Shown: positions 8,916-17,813 of the stretch, one piece after another | How the letters are laid out: each line of letters opens with the position of its first letter | Numbering within the stretch: the stretch's first letter is position 1 | DNA from: Natrinema halophilum | GTDB lineage: Archaea > Halobacteriota > Halobacteria > Halobacteriales > Natrialbaceae | Assembly: GCF_013402815.2 (NCBI RefSeq) | Contig: NZ_CP058601.1 | Span: 3,844,001-3,908,000, forward strand | Length of the DNA: 64,000 nt | Direction of reading: 5' to 3' | Position numbers and translations under genes: made by a program | The notes under the pieces: generated by a model | Told to the model about the DNA's origin: nothing | Database searches by the model: none | The model's input: only the letters and a program-made list of their open reading frames with translations

Positions 8916-11684
8916 TCACTCGTCTTCGTATATAAGCCGAAGCCCCGCCATCTCGCTGATCGATGTCCCGCCGTGGTAGCCGTGGTCGTGCCCACTCCTG
9001 TTCTTGATATCGTACCGGGAGAGCAGCCCGACATCAGGCAAATCGAAGATACCGTCACCGCGTGGCTGGTAAACATCGACACCGTCGAACTGCCGGAGAT
9101 CACTGAGCGAAGCATTATCGCTGTCTGCATGCCACCCGAAGACGAATTTAGAGCCTGACTGAAGATACTCGACTTTCTCAGTTACGTCCCGGAGTGCATC
9201 GTCACTGACATCGTTAGCATCCTCCTCAGTAAGCATCGCACGGATACGGTCCACCGGTGGGCCATTCTCATCGGTGGCCACAGTCACGAACTGGTGGTCG
9301 CTTCGATTCGTGAACTCTGCCTCGCGGAAATTGACGCGGTATGCGTGTTGTAGCGGGACGGTCTCTGTCAGCATCTGTTGGTTGAACTCGTATTCCGGGC
9401 GTTCGTTGAGAACCATTTCCATCTCATAACGGGTGAGTTTCCCGTGGTCTGAGATGACCTCGATGTCAATCGGTTCCTCAATGATTGTGTCTGTAGCTTC
9501 GCGCAGATCTGCGAGAAGGTTGTCGAGGAAGTTGCCAAGCGTATTATAGTAGTTCTCGAATTCTTCGAAGGAGAGCATCTCGTGGAGTATTTTGTCGAAG
9601 TCTTCCAAGTATAGGACGATTTGGGACCGTTGTGCTGCGCGCGCTTCCGGGTCCACATCGTCGGTGTTCAGGACGTGGTGGCGTTCGTTCAACGTGCTTT
9701 CGACTTCGTTTACGAAGCCTCTGCGGACTGCGCCCAGGTGATCAGCTTCGATGGATAGGTCAGAGGAGAACCGGATATCGGCGACTTGGTCTGCAAATCG
9801 TGAGATCCCGGAGGAATTAAGCTGCGGTCGCTGGATGAGATGAAAATTGTTCTCGGTGCGTTCATCGACGAAATCGAAAGCGTCGGGATCGTAGCTGCTG
9901 TGCTTGAGATTGAATATGTCGTCACCGTGCCGGGGTTGCCAGCTGTAGATACCCGTGGTCTCAGCGGGAAGCCCAGTGAGGATGGTCGAGATAGCGGAGG
10001 GTGTGTACGACGGCAAATTGGAGAAAGCAAGGTCCACATCGTCCGGTTCTGTGTTCAGGAAACCGAACTGGTTGAGAAGCAGGTAGTCGGTATAGCCGAC
10101 ACTATCGAGGATGACAGTAAGCTTGATCCTGCCGTCCTCTGGTGCCGTGAGCAGATCGGAGAGATGGAGCCACTCATCGTCGGAGACAATTTCGTCGTAC
10201 CGATCAACGACTTCAGCACAGTAGCTGTCGTACTTGTCGATCAACTCCTGTTGCAGGAGATCCGAGACCGGTTCCTCCTCCCGCGTGTCCGCGAGGAACG
10301 AGGCCCACTGGTCCAAGAAGTGAGGCAGCGTATCTAGCTCTACCTCCTGTGTCCGAATGTCCTCTGCGAGGTCTTCGGCCTCGCGTTCACGAAGTTCTTG
10401 TTTGCGTGCCTGGTTTAGTGCGGTCAGGTACCGGTAGGCGAGCAGGTCCTCCCGATCGTTCTCATATACAACGTGGAGGAACTTTTGGAAGATGTCGGCC
10501 CAGCGATCCTCCGGGAACGCTGCATTGACGAAGCGAGGGTGTTTGATGAGCGCGACTTCCGCGAGGAGTTGGAGAAGGCTATCAACTTTTTCAACGGTGT
10601 TGAGAGCTTGGTCTGGTCCGTAGTCCTCGATTTGATGGCTGTCGCTTGATAATTGGTCCCGTACAGTATTGACCAGATCGGTGAATTCGTCTTCGTCAAC
10701 GGTGTGAAACAGGATACCGAAGTGTTGGGTCAGGATCTCAGCGGCGTGTTCTGGTTCTTGGATATTGATTGCCGTGTCCTGTCCTGTGATCTCTTGGTAG
10801 CTCTCTTGGATGGTATCGATGACATCCCGGTCTAATCGGACGGTGGCAAGTTCGGTCAGGGTTGCATCGAACAGCCGCCGCTGGGCGAGCCATTTGGTAA
10901 TCAGAGTTCGATACAGGCGCTGAAGATCCGGGTCGAGATCTTGAATCTCGGCTGCGACAGGATATTTAGGCTCGTTTTGTGCAAATCTGTCGCCATACGT
11001 GGCGAGGAGCCGGGGCGTGTAGACGTTCTGTTGGGCAGTTGGTTCGAGGCTGTCAAACAGCTCGGTGTTGGGAATACCAATACTGTCGAGGAAGAACTCG
11101 CGGACAGCTGTCGGGACGGACGACAAGGTGTCGTAGGGGATGTAGAAGTCGTCAAGTTGGTCGTCAGTACTGGTCTGAATGTGTGTGGGATTCAGCTCAG
11201 CTCCTGTGGCTGCCGCGGTGAAAGCGCGCAGAGCGAACTCGGCAAGGTCATCGATGGTGCGCGGTTGTGGTTCTGTGCCAGCCCCGCGTTCGAAGGCACT
11301 ACGGATGGTTCTGGTCGGATCATCCAACTGAACACGTTCAAAATGAACGAACGATGTGCCGGGAATCTCTTGGTAGCCATCAACGAGAAACCGAGGACAG
11401 AAGAATACGACAGTTCCATCTCCGTCGTTGTTCACGAGGTAATCGATACCGGTGTAAATCGTCTCTTGGAACTCCCATTCATCGACCGGCATCGACAGGA
11501 CACGGACATCGTCACTATCAACAATAGCACTGAGTACCCGTTTATCAAAGGGCACCGGGAGGTCAGTCGGCACATAGAGGATCTTCCCCGTCCCATCCAT
11601 AATCGCATCCCGAGTTCCAGTAAGACGTTGGAACGCAGTGAAATCGAACGAATCCTCCAGATACTGTTCCAGGGCTTCCTTCAT
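8916..11684 (-). CDS. PglZ-like alkaline-phosphatase-superfamily protein
   Basis: This 922-aa protein carries a C-terminal PglZ domain of the alkaline phosphatase superfamily. The metal site and nucleophile regions are visible as VILDSVGYTD (D527), LPSYTPSAISTILTGLP (T561 as likely nucleophile position), EVISDHGK (D746, H747) and GYHGGTSISE (H904, E911). The approximately 500-residue N-terminal part is helical and acidic, as in other long PglZ proteins. PglZ is a hallmark of BREX phage-defence systems, where it works with the BrxC/PglY ATPase, found here two genes downstream. The start ATG is followed upstream by 292 bp before queC, so this gene may open its own transcript. A weak AT-rich element (GCATTAAGT) lies about 40 bp upstream. 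It is probably the enzymatic core of the effector half. Confidence 0.85.
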   Translation of the reverse strand: MKEALEQYLEDSFDFTAFQRLTGTRDAIMDGTGKILYVPTDLPVPFDKRVLSAIVDSDDVRVLSMPVDEWEFQETIYTGIDYLVNNDGDGTVVFFCPRFLVDGYQEIPGTSFVHFERVQLDDPTRTIRSAFERGAGTEPQPRTIDDLAEFALRAFTAAATGAELNPTHIQTSTDDQLDDFYIPYDTLSSVPTAVREFFLDSIGIPNTELFDSLEPTAQQNVYTPRLLATYGDRFAQNEPKYPVAAEIQDLDPDLQRLYRTLITKWLAQRRLFDATLTELATVRLDRDVIDTIQESYQEITGQDTAINIQEPEHAAEILTQHFGILFHTVDEDEFTDLVNTVRDQLSSDSHQIEDYGPDQALNTVEKVDSLLQLLAEVALIKHPRFVNAAFPEDRWADIFQKFLHVVYENDREDLLAYRYLTALNQARKQELREREAEDLAEDIRTQEVELDTLPHFLDQWASFLADTREEEPVSDLLQQELIDKYDSYCAEVVDRYDEIVSDDEWLHLSDLLTAPEDGRIKLTVILDSVGYTDYLLLNQFGFLNTEPDDVDLAFSNLPSYTPSAISTILTGLPAETTGIYSWQPRHGDDIFNLKHSSYDPDAFDFVDERTENNFHLIQRPQLNSSGISRFADQVADIRFSSDLSIEADHLGAVRRGFVNEVESTLNERHHVLNTDDVDPEARAAQRSQIVLYLEDFDKILHEMLSFEEFENYYNTLGNFLDNLLADLREATDTIIEEPIDIEVISDHGKLTRYEMEMVLNERPEYEFNQQMLTETVPLQHAYRVNFREAEFTNRSDHQFVTVATDENGPPVDRIRAMLTEEDANDVSDDALRDVTEKVEYLQSGSKFVFGWHADSDNASLSDLRQFDGVDVYQPRGDGIFDLPDVGLLSRYDIKNRSGHDHGYHGGTSISEMAGLRLIYEDE

Positions 11685-11976
11685 CTAAACGGTACGTTGT
11701 CAACGGCCCCACTTAATGCTTCCAACGTGACGAGTACACCCTCTGCTTCTGATCATCGTCAATGGAGGATTGTCTACTGCCAAGGTAATCAGCCAACAAC
11801 GGACATCACGGCCCCGAGAATGTACAAAAGAGGACGATCCAGAGAACCCTACCGTTGCGACTGTATACAACTGCTCACGAATAGAAGCGGAAAGACACCC
11901 GGCATACTTGATGAGATTAATGTATGGCATGCCGCCTCGCCCCTGACGAGTGACTCCCTGTAGAATATCCCCGATA

Positions 11977-12687
11977 TCAGTCGCTGTAGACTGGCCGTTC
12001 CTTGTATTCAATCGGATCCTCAGTCCCCGCTTCTTGGAACGCTTTGAGTCTGTAGGCACACGCGTCACAGGTCCCACAGGCCGGAGATTCGTCCCGGTAA
12101 CAGCTCCACGTCAACTCGTATGGCACGTCAAGTTCGAGACCGCGTTCAGCAATATCCGTCTTGCTCCAATCGACAAACGGGGCCACTAGTTCGATCGATG
12201 TCTCCGGTTTCGTCCCAACGTTGATGACCTGCTGGAAAGCATCGAAGAACTCGGGTCTGCAGTCAGGATAACCCGAGTAATCCTCACTGTGTGCTCCAAT
12301 ATAGACTGTCTCACAGTCATTTGCTTCAGCGTAGGAGACTGCCATCGAGAGCAGGTTTGCGTTCCGGAATGGGACATAGCTGGACGGAACCTCATCACTG
12401 TCGAGGTCCACCTCGTTGACATCAATACTATCATCGGTCAGGCTGGAGGCACCGATCCGCGCCAAGTGGTCGGTCTCGATGTGGAGGAAGTCAGCGACAT
12501 CCATCCGTTCGGCAAGCTGGTGGGCACAGTCGAGTTCCTTGTTCTCGGTCTGCTGACCGTACGACGTGTGAAGGAAGTACAGGTTATGACCCCTGTATTT
12601 CGCCTCGAACGCTGCCGTCGCACTATCCATACCACCCGATACAAGAACAACAGCTCCATTCCGGTTTTCGTTAGTTGCAGTCGTCAT
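11977..12687 (-). CDS. queC: 7-cyano-7-deazaguanine (preQ0) synthase QueC
   Basis: QueC converts 7-carboxy-7-deazaguanine to preQ0 using ATP and ammonia. The 236-aa protein has the PP-loop SGGMDSATAAF near residue 17 and the C-terminal zinc cluster CYRDESPACGTCDACAYR with its four cysteines, so it looks catalytically complete. Length is usual for the family. It is the third gene of the queD-queE-queC run, 12 bp after queE. In Archaea preQ0 normally feeds archaeosine in tRNA. Here the genes lie divergent from two TGT/DpdA-like genes and beside PglZ/ATPase genes, which argues for a dedicated DNA-modification supply. Confidence 0.95.
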   Translation of the reverse strand: MTTATNENRNGAVVLVSGGMDSATAAFEAKYRGHNLYFLHTSYGQQTENKELDCAHQLAERMDVADFLHIETDHLARIGASSLTDDSIDVNEVDLDSDEVPSSYVPFRNANLLSMAVSYAEANDCETVYIGAHSEDYSGYPDCRPEFFDAFQQVINVGTKPETSIELVAPFVDWSKTDIAERGLELDVPYELTWSCYRDESPACGTCDACAYRLKAFQEAGTEDPIEYKERPVYSD

Positions 12688-12699
12688 TATTGACTATCT

Positions 12700-13482
12700 C
12701 TATGTTTCTGGTGCGTCGTTCCACAGATCGACGTGGAGCCGTGGCGTGTACTGGTAGCCATGCTTCAAGGCCATTTCTGCAGTCAATTCCCGCCTCTCGT
12801 TCAATCGTTCCCGTGTCGCCCCCTCTGGCATCAACAACACGTCCGAATCACGGATTACAGCATCTGTTGACGCCCTTAACCGATCAACAAGCTGGTTGAT
12901 ATCCGACACATCGTCCTGATCCATAGTGACGAACTTCAACTGGAACCCGTAGTCCTCGACCAAGTGAGATAGGGCATCTATGTCGATCCGTTGATTCTCG
13001 TGTCGGTCGGCCCATTGGCCGTCCTCTTTCGGGTCTTTCTCCGGGAGCGGTGTACTGCTTGCGAGTTTCGGACTGATACTCGCTAAATCGATCGATGCAT
13101 CACGGTAGATTGTGCCGTTGGTTTCGACGGTCGTGTGATACCCGGCGGTACTGAGCCTGTCCAGCAGCCGCACTGTCTCATCATGGATGAGCGGTTCACC
13201 GCCGGTCACCACTACGTGGTCTGCCTCATCATGGTCTTTTACCTCATCGACGATGGTGTCGAGGTCAAGCCAGGCATGGGTGGGCTCCCAACTGGTGTGG
13301 TAGGAATCACAGAACCAACACCGCAGATTGCAGCCACTCGTCCGAATGAAGACACTCGGCACACCGGCCAGTTTTCCCTCACCCTGTAACGAGTAGAACA
13401 ACTCGTTGATCGGTAGCGAACCGTCCGTTTCCACGTTATCAACGTCTCCATCGACAACGTCCGTATCAGCATTCACCGGCAT
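12700..13482 (-). CDS. queE: 7-carboxy-7-deazaguanine synthase QueE
   Basis: QueE is a radical SAM enzyme that rearranges 6-carboxy-tetrahydropterin to 7-carboxy-7-deazaguanine. The 260-aa protein shows FYSLQGEGKLAGVPSVFIR, then the [4Fe-4S] motif CNLRCWFC (CX3CX2C, as in QueE) and the SAM-binding GGEPL box about 55 residues later. The N-terminal 20 residues are an acidic extension. It lies 6 bp after queD and 12 bp before queC, so the three are co-transcribed. It is not RaSEA, the radical SAM partner of ArcS, because the QueE signature around the cysteines is clear. Confidence 0.95.
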   Translation of the reverse strand: MPVNADTDVVDGDVDNVETDGSLPINELFYSLQGEGKLAGVPSVFIRTSGCNLRCWFCDSYHTSWEPTHAWLDLDTIVDEVKDHDEADHVVVTGGEPLIHDETVRLLDRLSTAGYHTTVETNGTIYRDASIDLASISPKLASSTPLPEKDPKEDGQWADRHENQRIDIDALSHLVEDYGFQLKFVTMDQDDVSDINQLVDRLRASTDAVIRDSDVLLMPEGATRERLNERRELTAEMALKHGYQYTPRLHVDLWNDAPET

Positions 13483-13488
13483 ACGCTG

Positions 13489-13956
13489 TTATTGAGGGGC
13501 ACCAGCGGCTAGTTCACCGGTCTCCTGTACTTCAACAGTAACGTCGCTCACGCTATCGGGTAAGCCACGACGGAGACGCTGTTCGAGGACGAGGCTCATC
13601 ACTTCGGCTGTCGGTGGGTGATCCAAGACAACGACGGCATCACTGTCCCCGCTGGCGTCAAATGCCTCAATCAGTGGATCGCCCCGTTCAAGCAGGAAGC
13701 GATGGTCCCAGTCAGAGACAATATCGGTGATATCACCTTTGTCAACCACCCAACCGTCCTCGGTCAGGGTACCAGTCACTGAGACAGTGACCGAATAGTT
13801 GTGACCATGCGGGCGACTACACTTCCCATCGTGGTGCAGAATGCGGTGGCCTGTACTGATACGGATCGGCCGGTCCTGACCGACAGAGAGGGTCCGTTCA
13901 TCCTCTGTGAAATCGTGTGAGGCCAAAGAGTGTTCTTCGAGGGCACGTTGAGCCAT
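13489..13956 (-). CDS. queD: 6-carboxy-5,6,7,8-tetrahydropterin synthase QueD
   Basis: QueD makes 6-carboxy-tetrahydropterin from dihydroneopterin triphosphate, the first pathway step after GTP cyclohydrolase. The 155-aa protein has the zinc-binding histidines in STGHRILHHDGKCSRPHGHNYSV (H..., HxH), the WDHRFLL region and the C-terminal glutamate region VEVQETG. The gene is first in the leftward operon. A TATA-like TTTAAGTATT lies about 26 bp upstream of the ATG, so the transcript is probably leaderless. No GTP cyclohydrolase gene occurs in the window. That step must come from the chromosomal folate/archaeosine pathway. Confidence 0.93.
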   Translation of the reverse strand: MAQRALEEHSLASHDFTEDERTLSVGQDRPIRISTGHRILHHDGKCSRPHGHNYSVTVSVTGTLTEDGWVVDKGDITDIVSDWDHRFLLERGDPLIEAFDASGDSDAVVVLDHPPTAEVMSLVLEQRLRRGLPDSVSDVTVEVQETGELAAGAPQ

Positions 13957-14098
13957 ATCCGGAGATTACTCGGGTAATACTTAAACCTAAACCACTCCCT
14001 GAAAGTAGTATCTTCAAACCAGAATGGTTTATAGTATGATAATTGAGAGAGCGGAGGGTTAATTGAGGTCTCACACAGAGGTACTACACAGGTATTTA
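13957..14098. promoter_or_regulatory. divergent promoter region, queD operon / TGT operon
   Basis: This 142-bp intergenic stretch separates the two arms of the deazaguanine cluster. On the minus strand, TTTAAGTATT sits about 26 bp before the queD ATG, the normal TATA distance for a leaderless haloarchaeal transcript. On the plus strand, GGTTTATAGTATGATAATTG (about 14025-14045) gives a TATA-like box 60-70 bp before the TGT start. The stretch is AT-rich compared with the genes on each side. Shared control of both arms is plausible. Confidence 0.55.
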
Positions 14099-16021
14099 AT
14101 GTCTGCATTCAGGACGCTCGCAAAAGATGAATATGGTCGTCGAGGCGTTATAGACACGCCTGCGGGCCAAATTCAGACGCCTGCGCTTCTCCCCGTTGCG
14201 AACCTCATTGGAGGAACTACGCCAAAATCAGGGGGAATCTGGCGGTACGCCCGCCGGTATCTCTTCGAGAGCGACAGCGTCCAGGGAATCATGTTTCAGA
14301 CGATGACGTTCCTGGACTACAATCTCACCCCGGATAACCTGGCGGACTGGCGTGAGAAGCCCCTCAAACAGCATTTCGAGGAGAGTGATGTAGAACCCGG
14401 GTTCAGCCAGCCACTATTTGTGGACTCCGGCGGGTTCAAGCTGATGAACTCGACCACGTTCGGCCAGCCACCGGAAGAAGGTGGCAGTGAGAATGACTGG
14501 GGTATCTACACGAATCCAGAAAGCATCTTGAAACTGCAGCTGGACTACGGGGCTGACATCATCGCTACACTGGACTTCCCGATTCCACAGAACCTGAACC
14601 AAGACGAAGCCACGGAACGAATGAAAAAGAGCATCGACAACGCAGTCGAGTGCCTGCAGATGCTCAATGACCCCGAACTGCTGGATGAATGGGATGTAGA
14701 TGAAACGCCGTCTGTCTACGTGGCGATTCACGGTCACAGCTACGAGGACGTTCACTGGTACGTTAGCCGGTTCCTAGACCGCGCAAATGAACTCGATGAA
14801 GCCTTCGAGGGTTTCGCACTCGGATCACTGGTCCCGCTCAGCAACTCTCCTGATGTCCTAGTAGACATTGTCCAGGGGGCGAAAGATGCGATACCCGAAG
14901 AACGGTACGACGATATAGCGCTCCACGTGTTCGGTATCAGCGGCCGTCTCTGCCCACTCCTCGCGTTGCTCGGTGTCGATACATTCGATTCAGCGAACTA
15001 TCTGAAAGCCGCCCGTAACAAGAGCTTCATCCATCCAGAGACGTGGAAACGCACGAAGCTGGATCAAATCGAGGACTGGGACAACTGGTGTGGCTGTAAG
15101 GCATGCCAGGATATTCATATCGATGATATGCGGCATGCCCTTTTGGAGTCCGACGTCAAGTACAAACCAATCGAAGGCGAGCATGGCACTCATTTCAAGA
15201 GTGAGTACTATGCCCAGATTGCTCACCACAACTTCGAACTTTACAGCCGTCAGATGCAGGACGTCCGCGATGCTATCGACAACGATGGACTGCTCGAACT
15301 GGTCGCTGACTTCGCCCAGGACAAAAACATTGTCGAGAAGGGATTGAAACGGGCACAGCTCCACAACCCGGAGCTCCGTGAACAGCTTGCTGACCTTGGC
15401 TACGAAGCACTTGTCGCCGGGCCGGACACAGAAACCTTCCAGACCAAACTGTCCAGCTTCTACGATGACATCGATGATGAACAGGAGGAGAAACGAACAA
15501 TCTCACTGAAACACGGTCCAAACGACTTCGATATTCTCCAGTACGACAGCTACCAGCCACCCAGTGATGCATCGGTACTGCTGATTCTGCCGTGCAGCCA
15601 AGAGAAGCCGTATTCTGACTCTCGAACACACCAGGCTGTCATCTCCCGACTCAAGGACTATGAGGACAGCTATCACAAGATTTCTCTCTCAGGACTGTAC
15701 GGACCTGTGCCCGAAGCACAGGAAACGGTGGAGCCTGTGATGAGCTACGAATACGTGCTCACCACTGCAGACGAGGACCAGGTTGACCTCGTTGCGAACC
15801 GGCTGGCCGCGTATCTGGACCGGTACGGTGAGCAGTTTGATCATATCCTCGCCTACACGACCAGTAAAGCCTACCGCCAAGCAATCGAGGAAGCCTTCTC
15901 CCGGTACGGCCGCGGTGAGATGTATCCGCGCGAGCCACGCGCTCTCCAACTGACCGAACACTTCCGGAACACCAACATCGATGAATTAGTTGAGCGGATT
16001 GATACAGCACTTGTCGAATAA
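14099..16021 (+). CDS. TGT/DpdA-like transglycosylase fused to an ArcS-type (DUF5591-like) domain
   Basis: The protein is 640 aa from the ATG at 14099. A TTG at 14063 would add 12 residues but conserved TGT sequence starts at MSAFRTLAKDEYGRRG. Residues 1-400 are a TGT barrel: FVDSGGFK (D109, general base), GVDTFDSANY (D294/D297, nucleophile region) and zinc ligands C331-x-C333-x2-C336 with H376/H377. Residues 480-640 carry LILPCSQEKPYSDSRTH (P498-H511). This matches the PC-X3-KPY-X2-S-X2-H motif of archaeosine synthase ArcS, which adds lysine to preQ0 in tRNA. I see no PUA domain, the tRNA-binding part of archaeal TGT and ArcS. I infer DNA as substrate from context: queDEC divergent, a second TGT downstream, and PglZ/ATPase genes. 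If so, the modified base could be preQ0 or an ArcS-type derivative of it. Confidence 0.85.
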   Translation: MSAFRTLAKDEYGRRGVIDTPAGQIQTPALLPVANLIGGTTPKSGGIWRYARRYLFESDSVQGIMFQTMTFLDYNLTPDNLADWREKPLKQHFEESDVEPGFSQPLFVDSGGFKLMNSTTFGQPPEEGGSENDWGIYTNPESILKLQLDYGADIIATLDFPIPQNLNQDEATERMKKSIDNAVECLQMLNDPELLDEWDVDETPSVYVAIHGHSYEDVHWYVSRFLDRANELDEAFEGFALGSLVPLSNSPDVLVDIVQGAKDAIPEERYDDIALHVFGISGRLCPLLALLGVDTFDSANYLKAARNKSFIHPETWKRTKLDQIEDWDNWCGCKACQDIHIDDMRHALLESDVKYKPIEGEHGTHFKSEYYAQIAHHNFELYSRQMQDVRDAIDNDGLLELVADFAQDKNIVEKGLKRAQLHNPELREQLADLGYEALVAGPDTETFQTKLSSFYDDIDDEQEEKRTISLKHGPNDFDILQYDSYQPPSDASVLLILPCSQEKPYSDSRTHQAVISRLKDYEDSYHKISLSGLYGPVPEAQETVEPVMSYEYVLTTADEDQVDLVANRLAAYLDRYGEQFDHILAYTTSKAYRQAIEEAFSRYGRGEMYPREPRALQLTEHFRNTNIDELVERIDTALVE

Positions 16022-16094
16022 TCCGTGCTGTGAGATACGTTGCTTCAGGTCGTCCGATAGTTCTATAGGTCTTCGCCGTTGATCAGGGAGGTAG

Positions 16095-16556
16095 ATGACG
16101 TCGCTACTCATTCAATCGTGTTCTGCGACCAAGGAAGCGGTGGATACACCGGTGCCTGCCCTTGATTTGTACGATGGTTACTTTTTCAGGATCATCAAAA
16201 AGGCAGTGCGCACGAACCGGTTTCAGCCCGGACTTGACATAACAATTATATCAGCCAAACATGGTGTTGTCGAACCTGACGACCACATTGGCTACTATGA
16301 TCAGGAGATGGACACAGAGCGGGCCAACGAATTGAATGACGAAATTATCGACGCTATCGCTAGCAAGGTTGTCGAACACGAGTACGAGAAAGTATGGGTC
16401 AATCTGGGCAAGGACTACATGCCCGCTGTAGATGGAATTGATGAAGCGGTCGATGTCCCGGTTCTCCATATCGAGGGTAGTGGTATCGGAATGAAAGGCA
16501 AACAACTGAAACACTTGGTGTCCAGCAGCCGCTCGATACCGACCCACGGAGATTAA
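16095..16556 (+). CDS. DUF6884/YaaA-like small protein
   Basis: This 153-aa protein has an N-terminal LIQSCSATK (C9, K13), then PALDLYDGYFF and ITIISAKHGVVEPDDHIGYYDQEM. That order of motifs is the DUF6884/YaaA-like pattern. The C-S-x-x-K box resembles the P-C-S-x-x-K-P-Y box of the ArcS-type domain in the gene just upstream, so a related deazaguanine-ligase or nitrile-processing role is possible. It lies between the two TGT-like genes, 73 bp after the first and 3 bp before the second. It is very likely part of the modification machinery. The biochemical role is unknown. Confidence 0.7.
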   Translation: MTSLLIQSCSATKEAVDTPVPALDLYDGYFFRIIKKAVRTNRFQPGLDITIISAKHGVVEPDDHIGYYDQEMDTERANELNDEIIDAIASKVVEHEYEKVWVNLGKDYMPAVDGIDEAVDVPVLHIEGSGIGMKGKQLKHLVSSSRSIPTHGD

Positions 16557-16559
16557 CAG

Positions 16560-17813
16560 ATGGTGTCGTTCGACGTCATCGCTGAGGCAGGGGAGACACG
16601 ACGAGGCCAGCTCCAGATCAACGACAGAACACTGGAGACCCCGCACCTGTTTCCTGTCGTCAACTTCTATGGAGGCGGCAACGAACCGGCCTTGTTCGGC
16701 GGCGGTATCCACAGGACGGTGAAGGAGTTTATGGTCAACCATCCGCCGACCACCGGTGGAACGGACTATAGCGACCTCTTCGGCGGCGTTATGACCTCTA
16801 TCTCTTCCCTGACGGATTACGGGATCAGGGAGAAGAAACTGGAGGAGTACCTCGATAACGAGATCCGTGAATGGGGCAAGTTCAGCGACTACGACGGTAT
16901 GATCTTCGCTGACTCAGGTGGATATAAAATCCTAAAACAGGGCGGCGAACTGGAGGGCGAGGACTTCACGAAGGATATCACCCAAGACAAGGCGTTGGAC
17001 ATGCAGTTGGATCTCGGGCCGGACATCGTCGTCAACCTCGATCATCCGATCCATCCAGACGACGAGTTCGAGGAGCGGATCGAGAAGATGGAAAAGACTG
17101 CGGTCAACGCTCGACAGCTCGCAAAACGTCGGGACGAAGTTGACGGCGCGTGTTACCTGACTGTCCACGGGTATTACGAGGCGATGCTGGAGCGATCGTT
17201 TGACGCGATCGAGAACGAACTGGATAAGCCAATCCCCGAAGTGTTCGATGGTATCGCGCTGGGAAGCCTCGTCCCACGAAAGGACAACGTCGAGGTTCTG
17301 ATTGAAGCAGTCTCTGACTGCCGACTGGAAATGCAGCAACGCGGATACAATGATCTTCCGCTGCACGTATTCGGCATTTCGGGGAATGCGATGCCGTTAC
17401 TTGTAGCGGTCGGGGCTGATACCTTCGATTCAGCCTCCTACCTCCACCAGGCAATAAACGGCAAGTACTGTGTGAATCTCTTCGAGACTGTGCCGGTAGA
17501 GGAAGCGGACTTCCACGCTTGTGACTGCCGGATCTGTAATGACGGACTCCACCGCGATCGGATGCGGAACAGACTGGATGACCTGTATCAGAAGGACATC
17601 TTGGGCTCCGTCGCAGCCCACAATCTGGCGATCCAACAAAGGGAGCTACGCCGGTTCCGTCAGTTGATCGCCGAAGCCGACGAAGACCAAATCGCTGCGT
17701 ATCTAGAAGAAGCCGTCAAGGATCAGAAGGGCTTCCGCAAGTTCGCCTACAAACTGATCAATGAACGAATCAAGCCATACTTCGACGACGATGGAGAGAC
17801 AAGCTATGCATAA
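16560..17813 (+). CDS. second TGT/DpdA-like transglycosylase
   Basis: This is a 417-aa stand-alone TGT barrel. FADSGGYK places the general base at D118, and GADTFDSASY gives the nucleophile region (D287/D290). Zinc ligands are C321, C323, C326 in HACDCRIC and H354 in AAHNL. All catalytic and zinc positions are present, so it looks active rather than a dead partner subunit. There is no PUA domain, unlike archaeal tRNA TGT. DpdA proteins, the DNA-acting members of this superfamily, exchange guanine for preQ0 in DNA. Two such genes side by side may form a heterodimer or handle different strands or sequence contexts. Its stop overlaps the start of the GHKL gene by 8 bp. Confidence 0.85.
   Translation: MVSFDVIAEAGETRRGQLQINDRTLETPHLFPVVNFYGGGNEPALFGGGIHRTVKEFMVNHPPTTGGTDYSDLFGGVMTSISSLTDYGIREKKLEEYLDNEIREWGKFSDYDGMIFADSGGYKILKQGGELEGEDFTKDITQDKALDMQLDLGPDIVVNLDHPIHPDDEFEERIEKMEKTAVNARQLAKRRDEVDGACYLTVHGYYEAMLERSFDAIENELDKPIPEVFDGIALGSLVPRKDNVEVLIEAVSDCRLEMQQRGYNDLPLHVFGISGNAMPLLVAVGADTFDSASYLHQAINGKYCVNLFETVPVEEADFHACDCRICNDGLHRDRMRNRLDDLYQKDILGSVAAHNLAIQQRELRRFRQLIAEADEDQIAAYLEEAVKDQKGFRKFAYKLINERIKPYFDDDGETSYA

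Noticed and set aside
12700-13482. Radical SAM gene as RaSEA, the ArcS partner
   Set aside because: The QueE signature (SLQGEGKLAG, CX3CX2C, GGEPL) is clear and queC/queD flank it.
14063-14098. Longer TTG start for the first TGT-like protein
   Set aside because: Conserved TGT sequence begins at the ATG 14099; the extra 12 residues are not family-like.
14099-17813. Ordinary tRNA archaeosine pathway (TgtA and ArcS)
   Set aside because: No PUA domain is seen in either protein, and the genes are embedded with PglZ, HerA and GHKL genes; tRNA action remains possible but is less likely.
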